Shown in pieces: positions 52,527 through 62,914 of a DNA stretch of 64,000 nt. The stretch is taken from NCBI GenBank assembly GCA_910574835.1, contig CAJTDE010000006.1, positions 124,001 through 188,000 on the forward strand. The letters run 5' to 3'. This stretch comes from Clostridia bacterium (GTDB taxonomy: Bacteria; Bacillota; Clostridia; Lachnospirales; Lachnospiraceae). Each line of letters begins with the position of its first letter. The first letter of the stretch is position 1. The notes below the pieces were generated by a model. That model was not told where the DNA came from. It ran no database searches and was given only the letters and a program-made list of their open reading frames with translations. A program made the translations under genes and the position numbers.

Positions 52527-53720
52527 ATGAAAATCTTAGTATTAAACTGCGGAAGCTCATCCTTAAAATATCAGCTCATCGATATGGAAAACGAGAGCGT
52601 AATGGCCAAGGGGCTCTGCGAGAGAATCGGAATCGACGGTTCCAAGCTTACCCACAAGGCAAATGACAAAGAAATGGTCGTAGAGCAGCCCATGCCCAAG
52701 CACACCGAAGCCATTTCCTTAGTAATGAAAGCACTGGTAGATCCCGAGTACGGCGTATTAAAGGATACCGGCGAGATCTCCGCAGTCGGACATCGCGTCC
52801 TCCACGGCGGCATGAAGTTCACCGAGTCCATCGTTGTAAATGAGGACGTAAAGAACGTAATCCGCGAGTGCTTTGACTTAGGACCTCTCCACAATCCCGC
52901 AAACCTTATGGGAATCGAAGCCTGCGAAGAGGCAATGCCCGGCGTACCTAACGTAGCGGTATTCGACACCACCTTCGGTATGGCAATGGAAGAGAAGGCA
53001 TATCTCTACGCTATTCCCCATGAGTACTTTGAAAAATACAGCATCCGCCGTTACGGCTTCCACGGAACCAGCCACATGTTTGTATCCGGCGAGGCCATCA
53101 AGTTCGCAGGTCTTGATCCCGAGAAGGGCAAAGTAATTGTATGTCACTTAGGCAACGGCGCCAGCATTTCCGCATCTATCGGCGGAAAATGTGTGGATAC
53201 CTCTATGGGTCTGACCCCATTGGAGGGCCTTATCATGGGAACCAGAAGCGGCGACGTAGACCCGGCCGTACTTCAGTTCATCTGCAACAAAGAGGGCAAG
53301 GACGTCAACGAACTGCTGAACATTCTCAACAAGAAGTCCGGCGTTCTGGGCATGAGCGGCGGCGTATCCAGTGACTTCCGTGATATCGAAAAGGCAAAAT
53401 CCGAGGGAAATCACTTGGCAGAGGTAGCTCTGGAAGCATTTGTATACCGCGTAGTAAAATACATCGGAGCATATACGGCAGCCATGAACGGTGTGGACGC
53501 CATCGCATTCACCGCAGGCGTAGGCGAGAACGATATGAAGACACGCAAGGCCATCTGCAGCTACTTAGGCTATCTGGGCGTAGAGATTGACGACGAGGCC
53601 AACAACTGCCGCGGAAAGAATCAGATGATCTCCACCGCAGATTCCAAGGTAAAGGTTATGATTCTGCCCACCAACGAAGAACTGGCAATTGCAAGAGAAA
53701 CCCTCCGCCTTACAAAATAA
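52527..53720 (+). CDS. ackA: Acetate kinase
   Basis: The enzyme makes ATP from acetyl phosphate. The 397-residue ASKHA-fold protein starts ILVLNCGSSSLKYQL and contains RVLHGGMKF, RRYGFHGTSHMFV and CHLGNGAS, the phosphate and substrate motifs of the family. Codon choice is that of a highly expressed gene. Paired with pduL it forms the acetate branch of fermentation. Confidence 0.96.
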   Translation: MKILVLNCGSSSLKYQLIDMENESVMAKGLCERIGIDGSKLTHKANDKEMVVEQPMPKHTEAISLVMKALVDPEYGVLKDTGEISAVGHRVLHGGMKFTESIVVNEDVKNVIRECFDLGPLHNPANLMGIEACEEAMPGVPNVAVFDTTFGMAMEEKAYLYAIPHEYFEKYSIRRYGFHGTSHMFVSGEAIKFAGLDPEKGKVIVCHLGNGASISASIGGKCVDTSMGLTPLEGLIMGTRSGDVDPAVLQFICNKEGKDVNELLNILNKKSGVLGMSGGVSSDFRDIEKAKSEGNHLAEVALEAFVYRVVKYIGAYTAAMNGVDAIAFTAGVGENDMKTRKAICSYLGYLGVEIDDEANNCRGKNQMISTADSKVKVMILPTNEELAIARETLRLTK

Positions 53721-53860
53721 GAATCGTTCGGTATAAAATCATTCCATATAAAGATTTATACAAAACACAAAGTGATTCATACCAAATGGTTTTACACAAA
53801 ACGGTTCACAAAATCAGTTTGGAAAAACGTTTCGGAAAAAACGGTTTGGAAAAAATAGGC

Positions 53861-53889
53861 TTGACAAACCCCTTTGTAAAGGCTATACT
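53861..53889 (+). promoter_or_regulatory. Strong sigma-A promoter of yceD-rpmF
   Basis: A consensus TTGACA at 53861 and TATACT at 53884 are 17 bases apart, 27 bases before the ATG of the YceD gene. The preceding ~140 bases contain several AAAACGGTTT-like repeats. Confidence 0.8.
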
Positions 53890-53915
53890 ATCCTAGTATG
53901 TGTTAGGAGAGTACT

Positions 53916-54437
53916 ATGCTCATTCATTTAAACGAAGTTTTATCCTGTGAAGAGAAGACGGTTGCGAAGAATGTGGATTTGGAGATGAACTCCTTTGATT
54001 CCGGCCTTGGAAGCTTTCCCTTCTTAGAGAAGGAGCCCGTAGCGCTTACCATCACCAATTTGGGCGAGGATAAGCTGAAGATTACGGGCAGTGTAAGGCT
54101 TACGGCCGCAATTCCCTGTGACCGCTGTCTGGAGGAGGTTTCGACCCCTCTGGAGCTTGTTATCAGCAAGGAAGTCGATATGAAGCAGACGGCTGAGGGC
54201 AGGATCAAAGACCTGGATGAAACGGATTTTGTCATTGGATACAACCTGGATGTAGACAAGCTTGTCTACGGTGAGATTTTGGTGAACTGGCCCATGAAGA
54301 CCCTGTGCAGGGAAGACTGCAAGGGGATCTGCAGGAAATGCGGAACCAATCTCAACCACGGCTCCTGCAGCTGTGATACAGTGGAACTGGATCCAAGAAT
54401 GGCCGTAATAGCCGAGATTTTTAAGAACAGTAATTAG
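53916..54437 (+). CDS. yceD: YceD/DUF177-family protein
   Basis: The 173-residue protein of the DUF177 family is almost always located before rpmF and linked to 23S rRNA accumulation in other organisms. Features are the CDRCLEEVSTPLEL segment and the late cysteines CREDCKGICRKCGTN with a following CSC. It is separated by 14 bases from rpmF. Confidence 0.88.
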   Translation: MLIHLNEVLSCEEKTVAKNVDLEMNSFDSGLGSFPFLEKEPVALTITNLGEDKLKITGSVRLTAAIPCDRCLEEVSTPLELVISKEVDMKQTAEGRIKDLDETDFVIGYNLDVDKLVYGEILVNWPMKTLCREDCKGICRKCGTNLNHGSCSCDTVELDPRMAVIAEIFKNSN

Positions 54438-54451
54438 AGGAGGTGTAACCG

Positions 54452-54631
54452 ATGTCTATTTGTCCCAAGAATAAATCTTCCAAAGGAAGAAGAGATAAGA
54501 GAAGAGCAAACTGGAAGATGAGCGCAGTCAATCTGGTAAAATGCAGCAAATGCGGCGCCCTGATGATGCCTCACAGAGTTTGCAAGTCTTGCGGCTCTTA
54601 CAACAAGAAAGAGATCGTATCCGTAGATTAA
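54452..54631 (+). CDS. rpmF: Ribosomal protein L32
   Basis: The 59-residue protein starts MSICPKNKSSKGRRDKRRA and has the zinc-binding pairs KCSKCG and CKSCG. GAGGAGGTG precedes the ATG. Too short for ordinary ORF cut-offs but unmistakable. A terminator follows, so the usual link rpmF-plsX is broken here by a chemoreceptor gene. Confidence 0.95.
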   Translation: MSICPKNKSSKGRRDKRRANWKMSAVNLVKCSKCGALMMPHRVCKSCGSYNKKEIVSVD

Positions 54632-54642
54632 TCAGGATGCAC

Positions 54643-54677
54643 AAAAAGGCTTTCCGGCTTGACCGGGAAGCCTTTTT
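54643..54677 (+). terminator. Rho-independent terminator after rpmF
   Basis: AAAAAGGCTTTCCGG pairs with CCGGGAAGCCTTTTT, with a T-run on the + strand. Confidence 0.85.
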
Positions 54678-54761
54678 AAGACAGAATTTTCAAGAGAATT
54701 ATTCATTATGAAAAAACACAAAGCTTTTTCATATTTTGCAACAATTTATGGTAAGAACATA

Positions 54762-54791
54762 TTGAAAAGCCATGCGGTTTTATGTTAAACT
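54762..54791 (+). promoter_or_regulatory. Promoter of the chemoreceptor gene
   Basis: TTGAAA at 54762 and TAAACT at 54786 are 18 bases apart. The 333-base gap 54632-54964 holds the rpmF terminator, this promoter and a ~170-base leader in which I see no known riboswitch. Confidence 0.5.
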
Positions 54792-54964
54792 ATATCATGT
54801 TAGATGAAGCAGATATATCTATCTCAAAAGGATATACATTTGCGGGTGCCATCAGGGGGGATGCTTGTATAGACAGGAATCAAAAGAGAACGGATGTTTT
54901 TTGTCAAATGACAGCGCTATTTAATAAGAATCATAATAAAAAACAAAAAGGAAGGTAGATAGTC

Positions 54965-56620
54965 ATGCATAAAAGCATCAAAAAAATGGTTGGAATCCGG
55001 GTTGCGGTAGCCCTTTTCGCAGTGATCCTGTTCAGTGTGATGATGACCATTAACATTCTGCGAGTGGATCGCACACAAACAGCCAGCATTCAGGCGAACT
55101 CTTTGCTGGACAAAGCACAGAGAGCGGAGGCGGCTCATTATAAATGGTCCGGCAATTTAAGCAACGCGCTCTATGCGGGAACAGAATTTACGGGAAGCAT
55201 TGATCCGACCACCTGTGTTCTGGGACAGTGGCTTTACGGAGAGGCAGGCACAGACGACGCCCAGATCCTTTCCCTTCGGTCTCAGCTTGAGCCTTTACAT
55301 AAAGAGCTGCACGAATCAGCAACGGAGGCTCTTGATATGCTGAGTGTCAATCCGCAGCAGGCACAGGCTTTTTACCAGGAGACCATTCAGACCAATCTCA
55401 ATACATTGGTAGGGCTTTTGGAGAATGTTGTGGAGCGCGGAACAGTCCTGAACGATGAGACAAAAGAAGAGATGGAACAGACGCTTGTGATGATGCACAT
55501 CACTTCGATTGTAGGACTTTCCCTATCTCTGATTGCGCTGATTAGTCTGGTATTCTATGTATTAGGCAAGATTGTAAAGCCCTTGATTCTGATTACCAAG
55601 AAGAGCAAGCCGCTTCAGGACGGACATTTGGAGCTTGAGATTAATTATCATGCAAGAGATGAGCTTGGAGAGCTGGCGGAGACACTGGAGCTTTCTATGG
55701 AGCGCATCGGCGGCTATGTGAATGACATTAACCGGATGATGGGCCAGTTATCCGCAGGAAACTTTGACGTTCAGGTTTCCGAGCCTTATATCGGAGACTT
55801 CCGTACCATCGAAGAATCCCTGACAAGCTTTACGAGAACTATGTCCTCAGCCCTTGCCAATATCAATGGAGCACAGCAGAAGGTATCCGGCGGCGCAGCC
55901 CAGCTTTCAAGCGGCGCCCAGGCGCTGGCGCAGGGAGCTACGGAGCAGGCGAGTGCGGTGGAAGAGCTTTATGCTACCCTGGATGAGCTTTCCAAGAGCG
56001 CGGCTCAGAACGTAAAAGTAGCTTTAGATGCACAGGAGGACGCGCGTCTTACGGGCGAGCAGGTAACCTTGAGCAGTCAGCAGATGGAAGAGATGGTAGC
56101 CGCTATGCATGATATTTCCGTATCCTCCCAGGAGATCGGCAAGATCATCGCTACCATTGAAAATATTGCTTTCCAGACAAATATTCTGGCGCTGAATGCG
56201 GCTGTAGAAGCTGCCAGAGCAGGAACGGCAGGAAAGGGCTTTGCAGTTGTATCCAGTGAGGTACGAAGCCTGGCAACCCAGTCCGATCAGGCGGCAAAGG
56301 CCACCAAGGAGCTGATTGAAAATTCCGTTCAGGCTGTGGAACGCGGAAGCCGTATCGTAGGAGAGGTATCTCAGACATTAAATAAGACCCTGGAGCTTGT
56401 AATGCAGTCCGGTGAAACGATTGGAGACATTGCAAAGGCTGTGGAGCGTGAGGCAGATTCCATTTCACAGGTAACCGACGGAATCAGTCAGATTTCCTCT
56501 GTTGTACAGACCAACTCCGCAAGCAGCGAGGAGTCCGCAGCAGTCAGCAATGAACTGTTTGAGCAGGTACGCTTCCTGCAAGAGCAGACAAAGAAATTCC
56601 GCTTAAAGTCTGCCCGTTAA
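54965..56620 (+). CDS. Methyl-accepting chemotaxis protein with CZB-like sensor domain
   Basis: The 551-residue chemoreceptor has a first membrane segment at ~10-33 and an extracytoplasmic region at ~40-175. That region contains [24 protein letters not shown] and [11 protein letters not shown], the His/Cys pattern of the chemoreceptor zinc-binding (CZB) domain. The second segment is at ~178-203, then HAMP (~205-260), and the cytoplasmic signalling domain with [20 protein letters not shown] near 400. CZB domains are more often cytoplasmic. It is a single gene, with its own promoter and terminator. Confidence 0.85.
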   Translation: MHKSIKKMVGIRVAVALFAVILFSVMMTINILRVDRTQTASIQANSLLDKAQRAEAAHYKWSGNLSNALYAGTEFTGSIDPTTCVLGQWLYGEAGTDDAQILSLRSQLEPLHKELHESATEALDMLSVNPQQAQAFYQETIQTNLNTLVGLLENVVERGTVLNDETKEEMEQTLVMMHITSIVGLSLSLIALISLVFYVLGKIVKPLILITKKSKPLQDGHLELEINYHARDELGELAETLELSMERIGGYVNDINRMMGQLSAGNFDVQVSEPYIGDFRTIEESLTSFTRTMSSALANINGAQQKVSGGAAQLSSGAQALAQGATEQASAVEELYATLDELSKSAAQNVKVALDAQEDARLTGEQVTLSSQQMEEMVAAMHDISVSSQEIGKIIATIENIAFQTNILALNAAVEAARAGTAGKGFAVVSSEVRSLATQSDQAAKATKELIENSVQAVERGSRIVGEVSQTLNKTLELVMQSGETIGDIAKAVEREADSISQVTDGISQISSVVQTNSASSEESAAVSNELFEQVRFLQEQTKKFRLKSAR

Positions 56621-56675
56621 GTACAGCGGCTTCGTTTGCGAATGATAGCAGAGATAAATCGATAAAAAGAAGAAA

Positions 56676-56714
56676 AAGCGGCTGCCGCAGGAGCAATTCA
56701 GCGGCAGCTTTTCT
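56676..56714 (+). terminator. Rho-independent terminator after the chemoreceptor gene
   Basis: GCTGCCGC pairs with GCGGCAGC, followed by TTTTCTT. The gap 56621-57060 (440 bases) holds this terminator, a promoter and structured repeat B copy 1. Confidence 0.65.
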
Positions 56715-56816
56715 TATGAAAGAAAAGAAGATTAATTCTTTATATTCCAAAGAAGTGTGCTGCAGGCTGATGAAAGCGGCTGCAAGAAACAAAAAAGAAG
56801 CTATGAAAATATTAGG

Positions 56817-56845
56817 TTGATTTCTCAATCAATATTTAGTATGAT
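56817..56845 (+). promoter_or_regulatory. Sigma-A promoter of the plsX cluster
   Basis: TTGATT at 56817 and TATGAT at 56840 are 17 bases apart. The ~210-base leader contains the structured repeat. Confidence 0.55.
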
Positions 56846-56921
56846 GATAGAGGATTGGCATAGAGAGTGCGGAAGACGCTGGGGGATAAGTCAAGTATTT
56901 ATAAGAAATACTTTTGGCTGG

Positions 56922-57043
56922 CTGGTAAAGTCGCAAAGGCGCACAAGAGGAACTTTTATGAGTGCCCTTTCGAATAAAAGTTTCTCTCATTACAGGTGTG
57001 TCGAAGCGGCTTTACCCTTTAGTGCCGTCGCGCAGCGACTTTA
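56922..57043 (+). repeat. Structured leader repeat B, copy 1 (before plsX)
   Basis: GGTAAAGTCGC (56924-56934) pairs with GCGGCTTTACC (57006-57016). A hairpin between pairs GGAACTTTTAT with ATAAAAGTTTC, and GTCGC-GCA-GCGAC (57027-57039) forms a terminal hairpin. A second copy lies at 59180. It sits three bases before the AGGAGG of plsX. Confidence 0.75.
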
Positions 57044-57060
57044 AACAGGAGGAAATTTAT

Positions 57061-58074
57061 ATGCAGGAAATGATTCGCGTTGCGGTGGACGCAATGGGAG
57101 GCGACAACGCGCCGGACGAGATTGTCAAGGGCGTGGTGGAGGCCGTGGGCCTGCGGGATGATATTAAGGTATTTCTTGTGGGAAAGGAAGAACTGGTCAA
57201 AGAAAAGCTAAAGGCTTATTCCTATAGAGAAGATCAGATTGAGGTGGTCAATGCCGCAGAGGTAATTGAGATGGCGGAGCCTCCCGTTCTGGCGATTCGC
57301 AGGAAGAAGGATTCTTCCATTGTGGTGGCTCTTAAGATGGTAAAGGAAGGAAAGGCCGATGCGTTTGTATCAGCCGGCAGCTCCGGTGCGGTTCTGGCAG
57401 GGGGACAGCTTCTGGTGGGACGTATCAAAGGCGTGGAACGGCCGCCTTTGGCTCCTCTGATTCCCACAAAAAAAGGTGTTTCCCTTCTGATTGACTGCGG
57501 AGCCAATGTAGATGCACGTTCCTCTCACCTGGTGCAGTTTGCCAAGATGGGTTCCATCTATATGGAGCATGTGGTGGGAATAAAGAAGCCCAGAGTTGCC
57601 ATTGTGAATATTGGGGCGGAGGAAGAGAAGGGCAATGCCCTGGTGAAAGAGACTTTTCCTCTTTTGAAGGAATGTAAGGATATCAATTTTATCGGAAGTA
57701 TTGAAGCCCGGGATATCCCTGCAGGCGGGGCGGATGTGATTGTCTGCGAGGCGTTTGTGGGAAATGTGATTTTAAAGCTTTACGAGGGAATGGGTTCTGT
57801 TCTCATCGGGAAGATAAAAGAGGGCATGATGACCAGTTTGCGCAGTAAGATCGGCGCGCTTCTGGTGAAGCCGGCCTTGAAGGAGACCTTAAAGTCCTTT
57901 GATGCGTCGGAATACGGCGGAGCGCCGCTGTTGGGGTTGAATGGTCTTGTTGTGAAGACGCACGGAAGCTCAAAAGCGCAGGAGGTGAAAAACTCCATTA
58001 TTCAGTGCGTTACATTTAAGGAGCAGCAAATTAATGATAAGATCAGAGACAATATTATAAGAGAGGAAGGATAA
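57061..58074 (+). CDS. plsX: Phosphate acyltransferase PlsX
   Basis: The enzyme makes acyl-phosphate from acyl-ACP for phospholipid synthesis. The 337-residue protein has [19 protein letters not shown] at the start, [15 protein letters not shown] and [19 protein letters not shown]. The ATG at 57061 has CAGGAGG upstream; a longer frame through the structured repeat is rejected. acpP follows after five bases. Confidence 0.94.
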   Translation: MQEMIRVAVDAMGGDNAPDEIVKGVVEAVGLRDDIKVFLVGKEELVKEKLKAYSYREDQIEVVNAAEVIEMAEPPVLAIRRKKDSSIVVALKMVKEGKADAFVSAGSSGAVLAGGQLLVGRIKGVERPPLAPLIPTKKGVSLLIDCGANVDARSSHLVQFAKMGSIYMEHVVGIKKPRVAIVNIGAEEEKGNALVKETFPLLKECKDINFIGSIEARDIPAGGADVIVCEAFVGNVILKLYEGMGSVLIGKIKEGMMTSLRSKIGALLVKPALKETLKSFDASEYGGAPLLGLNGLVVKTHGSSKAQEVKNSIIQCVTFKEQQINDKIRDNIIREEG

Positions 58075-58079
58075 GACGT

Positions 58080-58310
58080 ATGGAATTTGAGAAACTGAAA
58101 GGAATCATTGCAGATGTTCTGAACGTGGATGAGGAAGAGATTACGATGGATACGACGTTTACGGACGATCTGGGTGCGGACTCTTTGGATGTGTATCAGA
58201 TTATCATGGGACTTGAAGAGGAATTTGATATTGAGATTCCTCAGGAAGAGGCAGAAAAGATCGTTTCCGTGGGTGATGCGGTTGAGCAGATTAAGAAAGT
58301 TACTGCCTAG
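58080..58310 (+). CDS. acpP: Acyl carrier protein
   Basis: The 76-residue acidic helical protein has the phosphopantetheine site [20 protein letters not shown] (Ser of the DSL motif, residue ~37). It carries acyl chains in fatty acid synthesis and for PlsX. It lies between plsX and rnc as in many Firmicutes. Confidence 0.97.
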   Translation: MEFEKLKGIIADVLNVDEEEITMDTTFTDDLGADSLDVYQIIMGLEEEFDIEIPQEEAEKIVSVGDAVEQIKKVTA

Positions 58311-58361
58311 TACATCATTATATTAATTTTTGAAGTAAATACTAGGTTTATAGAAGGATGG

Positions 58362-58412
58362 GCTGCCACAAGGAATGGACTGATGATCGGTGGGTTACTT
58401 GTGGTAGCTTAT
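58362..58412 (+). terminator. Possible terminator hairpin after acpP
   Basis: GCTGCCACAAG pairs with CTTGTGGTAGC around a ~25-base loop, followed by TTATTTC. The surrounding sequence up to the rnc start is strongly G+T-rich. Confidence 0.4.
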
Positions 58413-58479
58413 TTCGTGTGTGTGCGGATTTTTGTTGGGATTTGGGCAGTGGTTGGAGTTTTTTTGATAGGAGGTTTTG

Positions 58480-59172
58480 ATGAAGTTAGAGGAGTTGGAG
58501 GAGAAGATTGGGTATCGGTTTCAGGAGCCGAAGCTGCTTAGGCAGGCGATGTGTCATAGTTCGTTTGCGAATGAACGGCATATGGACAGGCTGCTTAATA
58601 ATGAGCGGCTGGAGTTTTTGGGGGATGCGGTTCTGGAGTTGATTACGAGTGAGTTTTTGTTTAGGAATTATCCGAAGATGCCGGAGGGGGAAGCGACCCG
58701 GACCAGGGCTAGTATTGTGTGTGAGCAGACCTTGGCTCTTTGTGCGAGGGAGCTGGGACTTGGGGAGTTTTTGCTTTTGGGGAAAGGGGAGGCTCTTACC
58801 GGGGGGAGAGACCGGGATTCGGTTACTTCGGATGCTTTGGAGGCCCTTTTGGGGGCGATTTATTTGGATGGTGGTTTTGCTAGTGCAAAAGATTTTGTGT
58901 ATGGCTTTATTTTGAATGATATTGAGCATAAGAAACTCTTTTTTGATAGCAAGACTATCCTCCAGGAAGAGATTCAGGGGGAGACTGCGGAGCTTCTTCA
59001 TTATGTGCTGATTGGGGAGGAGGGACCGGATCATAATAAGCGGTTTATGGTCCATGCCTGCCTGGGAGACACGGTAATTGGTGCGGGAAGCGGACGGACG
59101 AAGAAGGCGGCGGAGCAGGAGGCGGCTTATCGGGCTTTGATTGAGCGGCATAAGGCGGCGGACCGCGATTGA
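58480..59172 (+). CDS. rnc: Ribonuclease III
   Basis: This double-strand-specific endonuclease processes rRNA and mRNA hairpins. The 230-residue protein has the catalytic NERLEFLGDAVLEL and DALEALLGAIYLDGG segments (~residues 40-55 and 115-130) and a C-terminal dsRNA-binding domain (GAGSGRTKKAAEQEAAYRA). ATG at 58480 follows AGGAGG. Early codons are extremely G+T-rich. It is followed by structured repeat B copy 2 and smc. Confidence 0.95.
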   Translation: MKLEELEEKIGYRFQEPKLLRQAMCHSSFANERHMDRLLNNERLEFLGDAVLELITSEFLFRNYPKMPEGEATRTRASIVCEQTLALCARELGLGEFLLLGKGEALTGGRDRDSVTSDALEALLGAIYLDGGFASAKDFVYGFILNDIEHKKLFFDSKTILQEEIQGETAELLHYVLIGEEGPDHNKRFMVHACLGDTVIGAGSGRTKKAAEQEAAYRALIERHKAADRD

Positions 59173-59179
59173 ATGTACT

Positions 59180-59300
59180 GGTTAAAGTCGCAAAGGCGCA
59201 CGAGAGGAACTTTTATGAGTGCCTTTCCGAATAAAAGTTTCTCTCATTACAGGTGTGTCAAAGCGACTTTACCCTTTAGTGCTGTCGCACAGCGACTATA
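59180..59300 (+). repeat. Structured leader repeat B, copy 2 (before smc)
   Basis: The same layout as at 56922: GTTAAAGTCGC (59181-59191) against GCGACTTTACC (59263-59273), a central hairpin with the same AACTTTTAT/ATAAAAGTT stem, and GTCGC-ACA-GCGAC (59284-59296). It occupies most of the rnc-smc gap. Confidence 0.75.
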
Positions 59301-59322
59301 AATAGAACGAACGGAGCGATGT

Positions 59323-62300
59323 ATGTATTTAAAGAGTATTGAGGTTCAGGGCTTTAAGTCCTTTGCAAATAAGATTGTATTTGATTTTCATAATGGCATT
59401 ACGGGCATCGTGGGGCCGAATGGCAGCGGTAAGAGCAATGTAGCAGATGCGGTGCGCTGGGTGCTTGGAGAGCAGAGGGTGAAGCAGCTTCGGGGCGGAA
59501 GTATGCAGGATGTGATTTTTTCCGGGACGGAGAGCCGCAGGCCCTTAAGCTATGCTTATGTTGCGATTACTTTGGATAACGGGGATCATCAGCTTGCGAT
59601 TGATTATGAGGAGGTGACGGTTTCACGGCGGCTTTACCGGTCCGGGGAAAGTGAGTATCTGATTAATGGGACTGCCTGCCGGCTTAAGGATATCAATGAG
59701 CTTTTTTATGATACGGGTATTGGTAAAGAAGGATATTCGATTATCGGGCAGGGGCAGATTGACCGGATCTTGAGTTCTAAGCCGGAGGAATCCCGGGAGC
59801 TTTTTGATGAGGCTACGGGGATTGTGAAGTTTAAGCGGCGGAAGAATACGGCGCAGAAGAAGCTGGAGGATGAGAAGCAGAATATTCTGCGTATCAACGA
59901 TATTCTTGCGGAGCTTGAGAAGCAGCTGGGGCCTTTGGAGAGGCAGTCGGAGACGGCCAAGGTTTATCTTAAGAAAAAAGAGACATTAAAGATTTATGAT
60001 GTGAATATGTTTCTTTTAGAGACGGCCCGTCTTCAGGAGCAGCTTTCGGAGGTGGAGAAGAAGTCGGAGACGGCCCAGGCGGAGCTTGAGGAGACTACCC
60101 GGGCTTATGAGAGCATTAAGCTTGAGCATGCTAAGATTGAGGAGGAGCTTGAGCAGTTAAATACGGATCTGGATCAGACGAAGGAGTCTTTTTCCCAGGC
60201 CGGCATGAGCCGTCAGCAGTTGGAGGGACAGATTGAGCTTTTGAAGGAGCAGATCAATTCGGTCCGGGCCAATGATGAGCATCTTCAGGGGCGTCTGGCT
60301 GCCATTGGCACGGATGTTCTGGAGAAGAAAGAGGCCAGGAAGAAGCTGACGGAGGAGCAAAGACAGCTTGATGCACAGCTTAAGGAGATTTCCGGCCGTT
60401 CCAGGGAGGCTACGGAGCGGTTAAATGCCGTCCGCAGGAAAATGGAGGCTCTGAACAGCCGGGTGGAGCAGCGGAAAAATGCGATTATCAGTCTTTTGAA
60501 TGAGCGTGCTTCCACAAAGGGAAGGCTGCAGCGGTATGACGCCATGCAGGAGCAGGCCCAGATCCGAAGGGCGGAGCTGAATAAGAAGCTTCTGGAGGCC
60601 CGGAGCGGCGAGGCGGAGCAAAAGGCGCTTTATGAGGAGTACCAAAGAAAGCTTGGGGAGATTGAGGCCGGAATCCTGGAGCTGACGGCTGCTCAGAGGG
60701 AGAAGGAGGAGGAGGCCGAGAGCTGCCGCCGTACTCTTGGCAAGCTCAATGAGCAGTTGGAGATTGGACAGACCGCATTTCACAGGGAATCCTCCAAGCT
60801 TGAGTCTCTTCGGAATCTGGCGGAGCGGTATGACGGCTACGGCAACAGTATCCGCAAAGTAATGGAGCGCAAGGAGCGGACGCCTGGGATTCTCGGCGTT
60901 GTGGCGGATATTATCAAGGTGGATCAGAAGTATGAGACAGCCATCGAGACGGCTCTTGGAGGCAATATTCAAAATATTGTCACGGACAATGAGGAGACGG
61001 CCAAGGAGCTTATCGGCTATTTGAAAAAGAATAAGCTGGGGCGGGCCACCTTTCTTCCACTGACCAGCGTAGGGGGACGTGATAATTTTCCCAGGAAGGA
61101 AGCCTTGAAAGAGCCTGGTGCTTTGGGTCTTGCGAGTACCTTGGTTAAGGCGGAGAAGCAATACGAGGGCGTTGTGCAGTATCTTCTGGGAAGAGTTCTG
61201 GTGGTGAGCGAGATTGACGCCGCTATAAAAATTGCCCGGAAATACAGTCATTCTTTACATATTGTTACTTTGGAGGGTGAATACTTAAGTCCGGGAGGCT
61301 CCATGACAGGAGGCGCCTTCCGCAATTCCAGCAATCTTCTTGGACGCCGCCGGGAGCTTGAAGAGCTTGAGGAAAATGTAAAGCGTCTGGAGGAGGAGAT
61401 GAACGCCGCCAGGCTTCGCATCGAGGAGGTTAAGGATCGCCGCCGTACCTTCCGGCAGGCGGCGGAAGCGCTGAATACCCGTCTCCAGGAGCAGTATCTG
61501 CAGCAAAATACGGTTTCTTTGAATGCAAATCAGGCCAAGGAAAAGCTTGCGGAGCTGGCTTCCGGTTACGAAGGGCTGAATGTGGAGCTTGGCCAGTTAG
61601 AGGAGCAGCTTAAGGATATCGGTGAGAGCCGGGTGGCTATCGGCCTGGAGCTTCAGGCTTCGGAGGAGCAGGAAAAGGAGCACGAGACGGATACCCTGGA
61701 GGCTCAGAAGGAACTGGAGGAGATCCGGGGGCAGGAAGAGGGCAGCGTGAAGGAGTGCGAGAGTATTCACCTGGAGGTTGCCGCTATTACCCAGAAGGCG
61801 GAATTTGTCAATGAAAATGTGGCCCGTATTGACCGGGAGCTGGAGCGGTTCCGCATGGAGGAAGAAGAGCTGAAGGCCGGCGTGGTACAGGGAAGTCATG
61901 ATATTAAGGCAAAGGAGGAGGGGATCTTAGCCCTCACCGGACAGATAGAGCAGCTGAACCTAAGAAGCCGGACTTTGGAGCAGAGGACCGTTACGCTGAC
62001 GGAGAAACGGGATGCGCTTTTGAGCGGTCAAAAGGAGTTTTTTTCCAGGAGGGAGGAGCTTTCCGAACACAGGAGCCGTCTGGATAAGGAGGCGTTTCGT
62101 CTGAACAGCCAGAGGGAGAGATTGGAGGAAAGCGCTGAGTCTCAGGCTAATTATATGTGGGAGGAATATGAGCTGACTTACAATTCGGCTCTGCCTCTTC
62201 GGGATGAGGCTTATGAGGAGCTTGGGGATCTGAAAAAGCAGATTTCGGCTCTGAAGGATGAGATTCGCAGGCTTGGGGATGTGAATGTCAATGCCATTGA

Positions 62301-62880
62301 GGATTTTAAGAATCTTTCCGAGCGTTATACGTTTATGAATAATCAGAGAAATGATCTGGTGAAGGCGGAGGAGACGCTTCTTGGTATTATTCAGGAGCTT
62401 GATTCCGGTATGCGTAAGCAGTTCAGGGAGCAGTTTGAGCGGATTCGTGTGGAGTTTGACAAAGCGTTTAAGGAGCTGTTCGGCGGCGGTAAGGGAACTC
62501 TGGAGCTGAATGAGGAGGAGGATATTCTGGAGGCAGGTATTCGCATTATTGCGCAGCCGCCGGGAAAGAAGCTGCAGAATATGATGCAGCTTTCCGGCGG
62601 GGAGAAGGCGCTGACGGCGATTTCTCTGTTGTTTGCCATTCAGAATTTGAAGCCTTCGCCTTTCTGTCTGCTGGATGAGATTGAGGCGGCCCTGGATGAT
62701 TCCAATGTAGGACGCTTTGCGAAATATCTTCATAAGTTGACAAAAAATACACAGTTTATTATTATTACACATAGGAAGGGAACAATGGAGTCCGCTGACC
62801 GGCTGTATGGTATTACCATGCAGGAGAAAGGGGTTTCAGCTCTTGTTTCCGTGAATTTGATTGAAGAGGATTTGACGTAA
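59323..62880 (+). CDS. smc: Chromosome partition protein SMC
   Basis: This ATPase organises and compacts the chromosome. The 1185-residue protein has the Walker [18 protein letters not shown] near residue 28-44, coiled coils at ~170-500 and ~675-1000, a hinge at ~515-665 ([17 protein letters not shown] onward), the signature [17 protein letters not shown] and Walker [13 protein letters not shown] near residues 1090-1125. Length and order match the family. The usual partner scpA/scpB genes are not here. Confidence 0.96.
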   Translation: MYLKSIEVQGFKSFANKIVFDFHNGITGIVGPNGSGKSNVADAVRWVLGEQRVKQLRGGSMQDVIFSGTESRRPLSYAYVAITLDNGDHQLAIDYEEVTVSRRLYRSGESEYLINGTACRLKDINELFYDTGIGKEGYSIIGQGQIDRILSSKPEESRELFDEATGIVKFKRRKNTAQKKLEDEKQNILRINDILAELEKQLGPLERQSETAKVYLKKKETLKIYDVNMFLLETARLQEQLSEVEKKSETAQAELEETTRAYESIKLEHAKIEEELEQLNTDLDQTKESFSQAGMSRQQLEGQIELLKEQINSVRANDEHLQGRLAAIGTDVLEKKEARKKLTEEQRQLDAQLKEISGRSREATERLNAVRRKMEALNSRVEQRKNAIISLLNERASTKGRLQRYDAMQEQAQIRRAELNKKLLEARSGEAEQKALYEEYQRKLGEIEAGILELTAAQREKEEEAESCRRTLGKLNEQLEIGQTAFHRESSKLESLRNLAERYDGYGNSIRKVMERKERTPGILGVVADIIKVDQKYETAIETALGGNIQNIVTDNEETAKELIGYLKKNKLGRATFLPLTSVGGRDNFPRKEALKEPGALGLASTLVKAEKQYEGVVQYLLGRVLVVSEIDAAIKIARKYSHSLHIVTLEGEYLSPGGSMTGGAFRNSSNLLGRRRELEELEENVKRLEEEMNAARLRIEEVKDRRRTFRQAAEALNTRLQEQYLQQNTVSLNANQAKEKLAELASGYEGLNVELGQLEEQLKDIGESRVAIGLELQASEEQEKEHETDTLEAQKELEEIRGQEEGSVKECESIHLEVAAITQKAEFVNENVARIDRELERFRMEEEELKAGVVQGSHDIKAKEEGILALTGQIEQLNLRSRTLEQRTVTLTEKRDALLSGQKEFFSRREELSEHRSRLDKEAFRLNSQRERLEESAESQANYMWEEYELTYNSALPLRDEAYEELGDLKKQISALKDEIRRLGDVNVNAIEDFKNLSERYTFMNNQRNDLVKAEETLLGIIQELDSGMRKQFREQFERIRVEFDKAFKELFGGGKGTLELNEEEDILEAGIRIIAQPPGKKLQNMMQLSGGEKALTAISLLFAIQNLKPSPFCLLDEIEAALDDSNVGRFAKYLHKLTKNTQFIIITHRKGTMESADRLYGITMQEKGVSALVSVNLIEEDLT

Positions 62881-62914
62881 AATGACAAAACTGCATTCCT
62901 CAAATATTGTAAAA

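Noticed and set aside
54792-54964. Riboswitch (for example cyclic-di-GMP type) in the chemoreceptor leader
   Set aside because: I looked for the conserved cores and did not find them; only weak local pairing is visible.
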